Below, piece after piece: positions 31,336-41,774 of a stretch of 64,000 bases of DNA (its first letter is position 1; each line of letters starts with the position of its first letter). The notes under the pieces were generated by a model. The model saw only the letters and a program-made list of their open reading frames with translations. It was not told the DNA's origin and searched no databases. The position numbers were made by a program, and so were the translations under genes. The DNA lies in assembly GCF_000497045.1 (NCBI RefSeq), contig NW_015961981.1:250401-314400 (forward strand), in the 5' to 3' direction. The DNA is from Kalmanozyma brasiliensis GHG001 (Eukaryota; Basidiomycota; Ustilaginomycetes; Ustilaginales).

Positions 31336-32128
31336 GGTGACTATGCCGGTCTAGGATGGAGCATGAGTTGGGTGTGAAAGGAATCGAGCGGCTTGCAGAG
31401 TGGGATCCCTGATGTGCTGAATCGGGGTCGTTGGACTGTGAGGGAGAGCTGGTGGTCGGGTCTGTCGAGACTGAGACAGCTGATGAGGGTTTCGATAGGT
31501 CGGTCGACCGCGTTCCGTCTATGCAGGTGACAGATCTACCCGTGCGCTGAATGCGCGGTCCTTTGTCCCTTCCGATCGCTGCTGACTCGGTCGAAGAAGA
31601 TTCTGCTCAAGGAGCGTGTGTGATGGGAGAAGCTCAAAAGCAACGACAACGGACCCTCGAAAGCCAAATCTCGAGACCAGACCCTTGAGTTCGCTGGCCG
31701 TGCCGCGCGTCAGCGGTGCGTCCTGCGTGTGCGTGAGCCTTCCAAAAATTTAGGGACAACAACACTTCGAAGCGAGGCAGCGCCGAGCCAGAGACCAACA
31801 CGAGCAGCCGTCCTCATAAATTCCGCATTGGCGAAGCAAGTGACCCTTTAACATGTTTCGAAAAAGGTTCTCATGAGACTTCTTCTCGTCGTCCTTCATC
31901 CTTTGCTTCGCCCTGCCTTTTGAACACCAGAACGCACTCGTCGCTGGTCTGCATCTCGAGAAAGCAAAACTCAGGCGTGCGAACCACAACCACGGGGAAT
32001 AGCAAGAATAAGTTGACTTTGACAGAGACGGAATATTTTACACGCGAGAGAGCGGCGGTAAGCGGTGGAGCAAACTATGCTTCTTTTTTGTTGAACTTCA
32101 CACAAGACCAATCACTCGGTCTTGGTCT
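31336..32128. other. Intergenic region upstream of the coiled-coil gene
   Basis: These 793 bp lie between the start of the coiled-coil gene and the stop of the KH-protein gene, both minus strand. The region should hold the coiled-coil gene's promoter and the KH gene's 3' UTR. Only short frames without domains are present. Confidence 0.4.
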
Positions 32129-33583
32129 TCAGGGAGCACCACCCTGCGCGAGTCGCATCTTCTCCTGCTCGAGCCTCTGATAGAGCAGCGAGACGGCCAT
32201 CTGGATGTTCGGCGGTGGGCCGGTGATGGTGACGAGCCTCTCGTTGCCGCTGCCGCCAGCGGCGATGCCCGCGCCGGGCTCCATGATCTTGATGTGACTG
32301 GCGCTCATGCTGCGGATCTCGTTGATCTTGGAGCCGCCCTTACCGATGATGCAGCCCACCAGGTCGTTGGGGATGAAGATTTGCTGCGTTTGCGAGCCGG
32401 GCGGCAGCTGGGGTGCGCCACCGGCACCGGCAGGCGCGGCGCCGAAGGGAGGGGCGGGTGCACCGTAGCCGAATGCCTGCTGAGGAGCAGCATATGGGTT
32501 GCCGCCGGGGGCGGGGGGACGGGTCGATGGACCACCGGCGGTGGGTCGGTAAGGGAGGTTGTTGGCGTTGCGGTCCTGGTGCTCGAGCAGGATGGTGCCG
32601 ACGTAGTAGACGGCAATGTGAACGGCGTCGGCGACACCCGAGATAGAGAGGACGCGCTCGGTGGAGCCGGGCAGCATGGCTTCACCTGCAGTGAGACGGG
32701 CACCCGAGGCCTCCTGGATCTCCTTGATCTTGGAACCCTGCTTGCCGATGACGGAACCCATGCGGGAGTTGGGGACGATGAAGCGGATGGTAACGGATTT
32801 CGAGCCAGGGACAGACGGCTGGTCAAAGGGCTCGTCGTTGATTCTGCGAACGATGAGACCGAAAGCCTGCAGGAAGAGAGAGGAGAATGGGAGTCACCGA
32901 GGAAAGTCTTATGGTCAGTGAGTGCTCGTCGAAGTTGTATGGGACAATTTCAAGCTTGACTCACCTTGCTGACAGCGTCAAGAGGACCCGAAACGGTCAA
33001 GATGCGCTCGGGGTTGCCTTGAATGATCTCGCTCTGCGTGCGGGCAAGGAAGGGAGGAAGAGGGTGAAAGCAAGATGGCGGTCAGTCTCACGGGCCTTTC
33101 TTTCTTTGATCATGTGTGCCACGACAGTCAACTTACAATATTGAGACGGGCGTTGCTCTTGTCACGGATTTCGTTGATGTGCTTGCCGGACTTGCCAATG
33201 ATGATACTGGCATCGCTGGTGACGATCAAGGTTCGCATCGAAATCTGGGTCGCCTGCGTCTCGGACGAGTCGCCGACGCTGCCGGCGCTGTCAGCGACCT
33301 GATCGCCATCCTGATCGTTGGAAAGCGCGCTGGTGTCGGCGTTGTTGTTGTCGCCATCTGCAGTGACATTGCCGAGATCAACGGCGTCCATCTCCTCGGG
33401 CTTTCCGGAAGCGTCGGAAGCCATCTTCTTGGTGGTGCTGTTGCTCTGGCGGTCGGGTGAGGCAGGGGTATCGTTACCGTCGTTCTTGGACTTTGCCTTG
33501 ACGTTGGCGTCTACGTTGAGGCGCTTGGCTTCTGGTTCGGGGGAATTGGAGGAGTCTCGATCGCGCTTAACGACTGCTGACAT
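32129..33583 (-). CDS. Three-KH-domain RNA-binding protein (PCBP/Rnc1/PBP2 type)
   Basis: Three exons, read on the minus strand: 33583-33137, 33033-32965 and 32866-32129, giving 417 residues. Intron 1 has donor GTAAGT and acceptor CACGCAG; intron 2 has donor GTGAGT and acceptor CCTGCAG. Both splice in phase 0 and rebuild a continuous first KH domain. GXXG loops are visible in all three domains: IIGKSGKHI (~120), VIGKQGSKI (~212) and IIGKGGSKI (~346). The N-terminal ~110 residues are charged and low complexity; a Pro/Gly/Ala-rich linker separates KH2 and KH3. Relatives (Rnc1, Pbp2, hnRNP K/PCBP) bind C- or U-rich mRNA and tune stability or translation. Intron 1 falls inside KH1. Confidence 0.85.
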
Positions 33584-35349
33584 GGTTGGATGAGGAGGGT
33601 GAGAACCAAAAGGGAGGCTCGAGTTGATCAGTAATCACGGTCCAGCCTGGGCTGAGGCACTGAAGGAAGGAGTTTGAGGTGGAGGTGAGCTGCGGCAGTG
33701 TTTGAGTGAGGAGGTTGTGAGGACGTTGTCGAAGTCCAGGAGTGTGAGAGGAAGAGTGGCGCGGGATGGAAGGCGGAATTGCGTACGACTGTAGACAGTG
33801 GGCGGCAATACAGCGAGGAGCCATGTGTGAGGGCCGAAGTGGAAGGGAGGGGGATTGCAGACGGTCTAGTTCAGCGTTTGTATGAAAGGAAGAGAGGGAT
33901 ATGATGGTGGAAGATGATGGAGCCGGGCTCGATTCGATGTGTCGTGGCAAAAGGATGGCGGTTCTGATCCCTTCCAGAATGAAGCGATTTGCAACGCTAC
34001 AGCCGATATGAAATTGTTGCAAGGATGCAGCTTGGCTTGCGAAGAGAGGATCGTGCGCTGAGACCAATCAGGCTATCCAGAAGCCGCCGCAGCCGAAACC
34101 TGGACGTGCTCGGGGGATCTAGAGACGAGAATGATGCGGTGATGACTTACCTTAAGTGTGTTGCCGTATTTTGCGAGAGGCTTCTTTTAGGCCGGGAAAG
34201 TGTCGACTGAGGACTGCTTATATCAAACAAGCACGATGGTGGTGGGACTGCCCTTCGAGACGATGGAGTGAATGGTGGGTCGAGAAGAGGCACCGAAAAG
34301 CGACTTGGTCTGCGCCTGCAATTGTAGCTGCTGACGGGGTCGAATGCGCGGAAGAATGTGTCTGGTCGACGAGTGTAGCGAGGGCTCGTGGATGGTCGAG
34401 GTCGGAAGGTGAAAGAAGCGGAAGAGATAGAGTGCCAGTAATGGCGGCGTGGAGAAGCGTGGAGATGGATGGTGGTGAGGAAGATGGGAAAGAAGAATTG
34501 GCGACGAGGAGGATGGTGAGGTGGAGCTGTGCCGCTGCAGGTTGCTACTAAAATCAGAACCAGAGCAAACAAAGGAAGAGAGCCAGGGAGCGAGGCTCGA
34601 AGCTGGCTAGCTTCATTTTGCGCAGATGAAAATATTGCGTGGGAAGAAAGACTCAGCTGCAGCTCAGTCGCTGCGCGCCCGTTCGAAAGCGGGAGAAAGC
34701 CAAAATCGAGTCGACGCTCGCCCGCCTTGAGAACGGCCAATTTGATCGTAACTCGTTCAAAATGTGCGTCGGTGTTTGCAGGATGAAAGCGCAGCGCAAC
34801 CTTGCGCTCGCCAACTAACCGGTGAACTGATGATCGTGCGCACAGGCTCTGAGCATTCTATCCATCTCACACTCTCATGTACCGCGACGCTGCCTCCCGA
34901 GGATACCTCAGAATCATTTAACGATGTTGGGGAGGCCGATTTCGGGAAACATGCCGCGCCGGAATGCTCTCCACCAACACCAGGCCGACCGAAGCGATGC
35001 AAGACCCAACACCCATGGCTTTGAACTGACTGAGCTCTTTGACCACGAGCAATGTCGAGAACCTTCGAGCTGCGACCTCGCATGACCGCAGGCCATGAGC
35101 TGTGGGATCTTCTCTCGATGATCACACTGGTCGGGTGAGCCGATCGGTCGGAACAAGGCGTGGGAATCGCCTTTCGGACCACATCCGAATCAAAACGAGT
35201 CATCCTTGCTGCGCAGCTGTCCCGATGGCCGTACGCACGTGAGACAGGGTGGTCGTGTGTGATTGAGAATCGATGCTAAAATACAAGGCAATGCGAGTGC
35301 CTGAGAATCGTCGTAGGATATGCGTGTGGTGTTTGGAGTATTCGTCCTC
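33584..35349 (-). promoter_or_regulatory. Long upstream region of the KH gene, possible leader intron
   Basis: These 1.77 kb lie between the KH gene start and the SmD3 stop. The minus strand is pyrimidine-rich over about 33600-34550, as in other leaders here. A perfect AAG|GTAAGT donor occurs on the minus strand at 34150-34145. Acceptor candidates (CTTCAG, CCCAG) lie near 33650-33670, so a ~0.5-kb 5'-UTR intron is possible. Frames in this stretch (up to 197 codons) have no recognisable domain. Confidence 0.35.
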
Positions 35350-35914
35350 TCATCTGCGAACAGGAGGAGCGCCTGCGCCATTCGCGCTTGTCGAACCTCC
35401 TCGTCCACGCCGCGCTTGCGCTGTTGATTACCGAAACACAAAGATGAAGATTGTCAGCACTCATCGCAAATCTTGTAGTCGTCGGCACTGGAAGCGACCC
35501 ACCTCTGAGAATCGTCGCTCGCCCACGGGCACTTCCGATACCTCTGCCCTTCATCGCATTCGGACCGATGCGCTTGAACATAGGCGCCTGCTGCAGCATG
35601 TCTGGCACGATGATGAAGCGCAGCATATTGCCCCGGATGTAGACGTTTTCGAGATGCGACTGCTTGCCATCGGGCGCTGTGACGGTGATGTCCTTCATGG
35701 CAATGTTGAAGTTGTCCTCGGCTGTATGAACAAAGGCACAGATCAAGAGTGTCAGCGACTTCCTTGCCCTTGCTTCAACTCTGTTTAGCGCGAGAGGTGA
35801 AGACGTACCATCGTAGAGAGTGCCTCGGTAGGAAGCTCCGCCCTTGAGCTCGACGGTGATGACGTGGCCCACCGCCTCGTGAATGAGCTTGACTGGGATC
35901 CCGATCGTACCCAT
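35350..35914 (-). CDS. SMD3: Spliceosomal Sm protein D3
   Basis: Three exons on the minus strand: 35914-35809, 35721-35503 and 35420-35350, giving 131 residues. Donors are GTACGT and GTGGGT; acceptors are CATACAG and TCAACAG, with a TGCTGAC branch site in intron 2. Sm1 motif: GIPVKLIHEAVGHVITVELKGG; Sm2 motif: LENVYIRGNMLRFIIVPDML, both typical of SmD3. The last exon encodes AQARRGRGGSTSANGAG, the Arg/Gly tail of SmD3 that is a known class of methyl-Arg target. SmD3 is part of the heptameric ring on U1, U2, U4 and U5 snRNAs. The third exon is essential to restore the tail; without it the frame reads into intron sequence. It is divergent from SNX3. Confidence 0.93.
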
Positions 35915-36309
35915 GATGCTGCGTCGTGTGATCTTGCAAAAGGCACGGATGAGGGCCGAAACGTAGGATGACAGGGGGCGTGTGAGAAGGACTTCTTGGA
36001 CGTGCGTTGTCAAAGGCGTTTCGCGAAATCCGAACATTTGGTATCCCGATCTGCTGCGCGCGGAAGGGCCGATCCAACCACACCGGGGGCAGTGATTTTG
36101 GATTCATGCTTCAACACAAGCGTGCCGATGGAGTCGGACCGCAACGCAGCGCAAAGGCCACGCACAGCGCTCGCTGTCGGTATCGCAATCTCGACCTTCG
36201 CAAAGTGTGTGTTCTGGTCGGAGCCCTGACCCATCGCTCATCCTGCTCTCTCTTCCATCACTTCTTCTTGGATCGGCACTTTCATCGTCAACACTAACGA
36301 CAATCGACG
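35915..36309. promoter_or_regulatory. Divergent promoter region between SmD3 and SNX3
   Basis: These 395 bp separate two ATGs on opposite strands and should carry both promoters. Short frames only; no named element is claimed. Confidence 0.4.
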
Positions 36310-37497
36310 ATGGCTTTCTACAGCGCAGGCCCACTCTCTCCAGGCTACAACACCACCTCGGCCTGGGGAGGCAACGACAATGCCGAAGAGGATCCGTGGG
36401 GTGCCAATGGCGCCTCTTCATCCTCTGCAGCCGCTCCTGCTGCTCCCTCAGCAACCTCTGGCGGCTTCGCAGACACGTCTCCCGGCGGCAACGGCTTCGC
36501 CTCCTATTCCGCGCAACATCAGCAGCATAGGCAGCAGCAGGGATACTTTGGAGGCGGCAACGGAGCCGAAGCAGATGCATACGCAGGCGGGTCGATGGAC
36601 AACGGCTTCGGCGCGGGACGGGCTGGTTTAGAGCGTGCCGACTCTGGTGGATTCGCTTCCGCTTCTGGTGCGTCGGGCCAGTTCGGGGCGGCGACCCAAT
36701 CGCATCTGCCAAACGCACCCTCATCCAGCACGCATGGGTCTGCGATCAGCACCGCAGATCAGCCACCTTCGCAACAGCCACAAGCACCAACCTCGCCCAC
36801 CGCAGCAGCTCGTGCTCAACCACAACAGCCGCCGCAAACGGGAGCCTTCCCATCGGGCGTCAGTTCTCAGTACCAACCCACCTCCTCCGTCACGGGAGCT
36901 TCGCGCTTCCAATCCCACACGCCCTCCACGCTCCTCCCGCACGAACCGGCCGGCTTCTCCTCGCACACGTCCACCGACTACGGCGCGGCCCCTCGCCAGC
37001 TTGCTCCTGGCTACCCTCTCCCCGCTTCGAACTACACCATCCCCGCCTACTCGCCCTTTGCCCGTGTCGACTCGCTCTCCACCCCGCGTCGCGAGACCGT
37101 CGAAGACATGTACGGCGTCCCCGAGAATTTCTTGGAAGTCGAAGTGCGCAATCCCCTCACCCACGGTGTAGGTCGCAAGATGTATACGGATTACGAGATC
37201 GTCACGCGCACCAACATCCCAGCGTTCAAGCTGAGGTACAGTGCGGTGAGGAGGAGGTACAGCGATTTCGAGTACTTTAGGGATATTTTGGAGAGGGAGA
37301 GTACCAGAGTCAACATCCCGCCCCTGCCAGGGAAGGTGTTTACGAATAGGTTCACGGACGAGGTGATCGAAGGGAGGAGGGAGGGACTGGAGAGGTTCTT
37401 GCAGGTGGTAGCGGGTCATCCGTTGTTGCAGACGGGGAGCAAGGTCATGGCTGCTTTCTTGCAGGATGCGGGCTGGAGCAAGGATCAGTGGTTGTAG
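36310..37497 (+). CDS. SNX3: Sorting nexin 3 (Snx3/Grd19), PX domain, long N-terminus
   Basis: A 395-residue protein. Residues 1-255 are low complexity, rich in Gly, Ala, Ser, Gln and Pro. The PX domain occupies ~268-390: [36 protein letters not shown], the phosphoinositide-binding [14 protein letters not shown], then [12 protein letters not shown] and [16 protein letters not shown]. This block order is that of SNX3/Grd19, which binds PtdIns3P on endosomes and retrieves cargo to the Golgi with retromer. Typical SNX3 proteins are only ~140-165 residues, so the N-terminal extension is unusual. The C-terminus WSKDQWL is close to the Ustilago-type ending by impression only. It starts 395 bp from SmD3 on the opposite strand. 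Confidence 0.88.
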   Translation: MAFYSAGPLSPGYNTTSAWGGNDNAEEDPWGANGASSSSAAAPAAPSATSGGFADTSPGGNGFASYSAQHQQHRQQQGYFGGGNGAEADAYAGGSMDNGFGAGRAGLERADSGGFASASGASGQFGAATQSHLPNAPSSSTHGSAISTADQPPSQQPQAPTSPTAAARAQPQQPPQTGAFPSGVSSQYQPTSSVTGASRFQSHTPSTLLPHEPAGFSSHTSTDYGAAPRQLAPGYPLPASNYTIPAYSPFARVDSLSTPRRETVEDMYGVPENFLEVEVRNPLTHGVGRKMYTDYEIVTRTNIPAFKLRYSAVRRRYSDFEYFRDILERESTRVNIPPLPGKVFTNRFTDEVIEGRREGLERFLQVVAGHPLLQTGSKVMAAFLQDAGWSKDQWL

Positions 37498-37621
37498 CTT
37501 TCAGTCGAACTCGTTATGGCTTCATCACGCCTCAAGTGTGAGCGGACGTCAGCTCGACATGTGTGACAAGTGTCTCCGTATTGACTGTGCAGCATTGTCA
37601 CCAAGGCAGCACCTTTGAGGA

Positions 37622-40600
37622 TCAGTCCGAATCATCGATCTCAATGACATCGACCTCTTCCACGCCACTCTTCCGTGGCGACGTGCTCGGCCTAGCCCCC
37701 TTCCTAGGCGAAACGGACTTGCTCGCCCTCGCACTCCTCCCTCCCGCGCCCCTATCCACATTCAGCTCGGGCTCGCTCTCCGTCTCGCTCCCCATATCCT
37801 CCTCCGTCGCCTTCTTTTCGGGCTCTCCACGCGGCACATCTTCCTGATCCACATCCATCTCCTCGTCCTCTTCAGACACCAACAGCTCATAAACACTATC
37901 GATCTCCTCTGGACTCAACACGATATCCACCAGATCACCCGCCACATCTGCGATCGCCTCCAGCAGCATCGACACCCTATCCAGCCCCTTGACACTCTGC
38001 TCCACCTGCTCTCGCACCCTCTCCTCCCCTTGTCCCTCTTTACGCAGTCCCGGCAGGATTAAAACAAGCAATTTGCGCTCGGTCGCGATCCAATCCGGCT
38101 CCGAGCAGAAAGCAATCCGTGAAAGTGCGACGACAAAGCTCTGCCGAATGCCGTTGAGCATGCTATACGTCTCGGGCTGGTCCAGCTTGTTGGCTAGGGA
38201 GATGCTTCCCATGCGCTCCTGTGCTTGACTCGAGGGTTCGAAGCGATGGGACTGGCCGGTGGCGTTGGGGAGCGGGTAGTTGTACAGCAGGTTCAGGAGG
38301 CGAACATCCATGACGATGCGTTCGGTTGCTTGGACGAGATCTGCGCCGGAAGGATCGGGGGTGGCGTGGGAGGATCCGCGACGGTATGTCGGCATGCGTG
38401 GCGGTAGTAGGAACGTTGGACGGCTCTGGAGCCAGACGAAGTCGGAATCGAGCGAGAGACACCGGATCAAGGCCGCGAGGAGCGCCGCGCTGTCGGCCAG
38501 GACGATGAGTGTGTCTGCTGAGCGAAGCGCGGCTTGCGTCAGGAACGTGAGGATAGCGCGGTGCAGATGATGCCATTCGCTCTCTGCCATGTCGAAGCGT
38601 CGGTCGACCAGATGCTTGACGAGCAGTTCGAGGACGGGGAAGCGAGCATTTGCGCGTGGCGCTGTCGAATGGTGACTCGACCGACTGGCTTCTCGAAAGT
38701 CCGATTTTGTTGCCAGGCATTCGTGAATCAAAGGAGCATTAGAGACCGCCGAGCTGAGCATGCGTACGACGTTGAAGAGGATGAAAGTAGATCGATCGGG
38801 GTGCAAGAGCTTGTGAAGCACGCCTGGTCGAGAAAGCAGTCGAAGAGGATGGACGCTCGACGTCAGACTCGCTTCAGGACATTCGCACATGGCGCGGAGA
38901 ACTTGCACGGCCTCATGCAGCAGATCCTCGCGAGCCTCCGACGACAAAGTCCAGCTACCAAGCCCAACTCCGCCGCCCGGTTCCTTGGCTGGGGAGTCCA
39001 TGTCTAGGTCGTCGTCTTGATGGCTTTCGTCATGCGAGACGCCGTTGCTGCCCGAGCGCGCTCGCGTGCCTGAAGATCGGCAATCAGCCACGCACTGAGC
39101 CAAGATCTCGCGCACATGGATTGGCGTACTATACTGTGCCCACTCCGCATTGAAGACCTCTTCGTCGATACCGAGAAAAGCCATCTCATCGCGCCTAGCT
39201 TCTTGATCCGTCTGGAGGCACTCGAGATCCAACCAGAATCTCGGCAACGTCGAGACGAGGCACGAAACCAGACGCAAAACGTCAGTTAAGAGATCGGTCT
39301 GACACAGTCGCAGTAGCACGCCGGCCATGACCATGAGCGAAGAGGCAATGGCGTGCGAGAGATGCATCGTCGCGGAAGAAAAGTCGAGCTCCTCGATTGC
39401 TCCACCACTGCCGTCGGCGGACAGTAGACGGAAGGCATCTTCGCGTTCCTCCGGCTCCAAGACCCTGGCGCTGCTGAGACTGGTGAGCAGCGATTCGACC
39501 GCCTTTCGGTAGCGAAAGAGCAGGAGATCCGGGCATCCTTGAACGAGATTGGCGGAGATGAGGCGGCTGAGTGTGCTGGTGCTAAAGGCGGAATCCTCTG
39601 TTGAATTTGGCGTCCTTGCGTGAGGTGACGAGGCAGATGGATTGAAGCGATTCGACGGATAAGAAGCAGGCGCAGCAGCAGGAGTCGATGCGTGGCTGAG
39701 CAAGAGCGAGACGATAGTGGTACGACGAGAAAGAATCTCGGACATCGCTGCGAGATAGTGGTGCTCCTTGGCTTTGTCTGCATCATGGATGGTGGCGGGC
39801 ACTGGTGCGTTCTTTCTGACAGAGGGTGGCGGGTGGTCGTCCGCCATGGCGAAGTCATCATCGTGATCGTGCGCCGCCATTTGAGACTGGTCCCCGTCCC
39901 ATACAGCCGGAGCCAGAGCGCTCGATTGCTTGGCCTTGGCTGAAGGTTTGACGGGCGACTCTCTCTGTTGTCGTACCTTCTCCTGTACAGGACCAAAGTC
40001 GGCAAAGGAGTTCTGCAAACCTCGGAAGGCTTTTGCCTTGGATGCAGATGTGGCGGCCGTGGGTGGCCGAGGAAACTGCGGCAGAGGTTTGGCGGCCGAT
40101 CTCGTTGGTGTCCCAGGCTCCTCGCGGTCGACATCCATACCTGCGTAGCGTTGACGGTTGCCAGAGCTGCCGCTTCCGCCTCGGATACCAAAGCGGTTGG
40201 CCTTCGTCGGGGTTGTGAGGCCGGCTCTCACCTGGCTCTCCTGCCTCCTGTCGACGTCGCGAAGGCCTACAGGAGGCAGTCGCGCTACGCTGGAGGGCCA
40301 TATCCGACGGCTGGTATCTTGTTCGACCCTGCGGAAGGCGGTCTCTGTCTCGAGTCGTTGAAGCCGACGCTCTTGATCCTTCTGCAAGCGATCGAGCGCG
40401 GCACGATGCTCCTGCTCCCGCACGACTTCTCGCTCTCGAAGCTTGGAGTTCTCCTGATTGAGCTTGGTCAAGTTCTGCCTGACCACAGCCACTTCTCCCG
40501 ATTTGCGATACGCCTCTTGCCTAAGCTTGTCGACCGTCTCTTCTTGCGCTTTCTGTGCAGTTCGCAGCCTTTCCACCTCGGCACGCAGCTGCTCGAGCTC

Positions 40601-41206
40601 CTCGGTGTCGGCGCCAACATGACCTTGGTGCGCTGCGTCGGTGACGGTGATTGGATCTGGTGGCTCCTCAGAGATAGCCGAGGGTCGACCTCGACGTTGC
40701 GGCTTCCGTGCTACGTCCTGGTTGTGATCCGCATTCGATTGATGCGGCTGCGATGTTGGCATCTGCTGAGACATGCGGATTGCCTCCTCCTCTACTTGGT
40801 CGAGCGCATGGTTGCCCGCCCACCACTGCTCATCATCATTGTCGGCGAACTCTTCATCTCTGAAGTTGCGGACGATGACCTGATCTGGCTCTGGTTCGCG
40901 ATACGCAGCGGCGACTCGGCTGAGATTGGAAGGTCCGGGATCCAGGCGTTGCTTCTTCGATGGCGGTTGGACGAATGTGCCGATGCGTCTTGCGGGTCGT
41001 GGTGGTTCAGCTTCAAGACGAAAGGTGAAGCTCGCATTTGGCGCTGCAGCGTGTGAGGCTGGCTGCTGGACGGCCTGAGAAGCAGAGTAGTTGGCTTCAG
41101 CCTGTGCAAGGCTCTCTTCGAGCTCCGGGTCGAGTAAGCTTTGATCATCGAAGAGAGAATCGAATTCGTCTTCGTCTGCGTCGGGTTGACGAGCGTAGGC
41201 CGACAT
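37622..41206 (-). CDS. ATRIP/Rad26/Lcd1-like DNA-damage checkpoint protein
   Basis: A 1194-residue protein from ATG 41206 (MSAYARQPDADEDEFDSLF); an in-frame ATG five codons upstream at 41221 is also possible. The acidic N-terminus EDEFDSLFDDQSLLDPELEESL resembles the RPA-binding motif of ATRIP. A coiled coil lies at ~200-290 (LEQLRAEVERLRTAQKAQEE, YRKSGEVAVVRQNLTKLNQE), matching Rad26/ATRIP layout. A disordered stretch follows, then a long helical, HEAT-like C-terminal half (~490-1080). The C-terminal ~120 residues are acidic, then basic, ending VIEIDDSD. ATRIP recruits the ATR kinase to RPA-coated ssDNA. The divergent neighbour FEN1 works on Okazaki fragments, which fits. Assignment rests on motif style, so it is less certain than its neighbours. 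Confidence 0.65.
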   Translation of the reverse strand: MSAYARQPDADEDEFDSLFDDQSLLDPELEESLAQAEANYSASQAVQQPASHAAAPNASFTFRLEAEPPRPARRIGTFVQPPSKKQRLDPGPSNLSRVAAAYREPEPDQVIVRNFRDEEFADNDDEQWWAGNHALDQVEEEAIRMSQQMPTSQPHQSNADHNQDVARKPQRRGRPSAISEEPPDPITVTDAAHQGHVGADTEELEQLRAEVERLRTAQKAQEETVDKLRQEAYRKSGEVAVVRQNLTKLNQENSKLREREVVREQEHRAALDRLQKDQERRLQRLETETAFRRVEQDTSRRIWPSSVARLPPVGLRDVDRRQESQVRAGLTTPTKANRFGIRGGSGSSGNRQRYAGMDVDREEPGTPTRSAAKPLPQFPRPPTAATSASKAKAFRGLQNSFADFGPVQEKVRQQRESPVKPSAKAKQSSALAPAVWDGDQSQMAAHDHDDDFAMADDHPPPSVRKNAPVPATIHDADKAKEHHYLAAMSEILSRRTTIVSLLLSHASTPAAAPASYPSNRFNPSASSPHARTPNSTEDSAFSTSTLSRLISANLVQGCPDLLLFRYRKAVESLLTSLSSARVLEPEEREDAFRLLSADGSGGAIEELDFSSATMHLSHAIASSLMVMAGVLLRLCQTDLLTDVLRLVSCLVSTLPRFWLDLECLQTDQEARRDEMAFLGIDEEVFNAEWAQYSTPIHVREILAQCVADCRSSGTRARSGSNGVSHDESHQDDDLDMDSPAKEPGGGVGLGSWTLSSEAREDLLHEAVQVLRAMCECPEASLTSSVHPLRLLSRPGVLHKLLHPDRSTFILFNVVRMLSSAVSNAPLIHECLATKSDFREASRSSHHSTAPRANARFPVLELLVKHLVDRRFDMAESEWHHLHRAILTFLTQAALRSADTLIVLADSAALLAALIRCLSLDSDFVWLQSRPTFLLPPRMPTYRRGSSHATPDPSGADLVQATERIVMDVRLLNLLYNYPLPNATGQSHRFEPSSQAQERMGSISLANKLDQPETYSMLNGIRQSFVVALSRIAFCSEPDWIATERKLLVLILPGLRKEGQGEERVREQVEQSVKGLDRVSMLLEAIADVAGDLVDIVLSPEEIDSVYELLVSEEDEEMDVDQEDVPRGEPEKKATEEDMGSETESEPELNVDRGAGGRSARASKSVSPRKGARPSTSPRKSGVEEVDVIEIDDSD

Positions 41207-41774
41207 CGTCTTGGCCCCCAATGGTGGACGAAGCTCGGCAGGAAGGCGAGGATGTTCCGGTATGGAAAAGGTGGGATCGAAGCCGCATGCTCAGCACTGG
41301 TTACAGCTTGCGTCTGAACGTAGCCCCGCGGTATGGAGCACATCCATTGATGCTGCCCCGGCTTCAATGCGTGTCGATGGTGTTGGCGGCGACGAAGCTG
41401 AGTCGAAGAGATTAGCCAAACGTCGAAAGGGACAAGCAAGCGAGAGAACAACACTTTCCCGCAACTCAGCTCACCAAATCGGACGGAAAAAACTGAGCCT
41501 CAACGCTGTCTCGCAAGAAACAACGCGGCGCGCGTAAGCTTGGACCACGCGTAAAGAGCCAAAAATGTGGAGTGTTCAGGCCGCTTTTCTTCTCGAGGTT
41601 GAGGTGGAGACCCTGACTGAGCTGGGGCCTCTTCTTCCTCCCACCTCCCACTTCGACTCTATCATCGGTCTCGTCATCGTCCATCGCTGAGCATTTCGAA
41701 TCTGCTCCCTGAAGCAGCTTTAAACGCCTACTTCAAAGCTCAGCCGAAATCAACACCCTGTTATCCTCGCCACG
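41207..41774. promoter_or_regulatory. Divergent ATRIP-FEN1 promoter with an MCB box
   Basis: This is the 568-bp shared upstream region. An exact ACGCGT (MluI cell-cycle box core, the MBF site) lies at 41547-41552, about 220 bp upstream of the FEN1 ATG, close to a GCGCGCGT run at 41528-41535. Yeast RAD27 and other S-phase genes use this element, so shared G1/S control is plausible. Confidence 0.45.

Noticed and set aside
34147..34740. A 197-codon minus-strand frame upstream of the KH gene
   Set aside because: It lies in a CT-rich leader; Pro/Ser/Arg-rich translation is what such leaders give.
39968..41056. A 362-codon plus-strand frame opposite the ATRIP-like gene
   Set aside because: No domain, and the opposite 1194-residue frame has coherent coiled-coil and acidic motifs.
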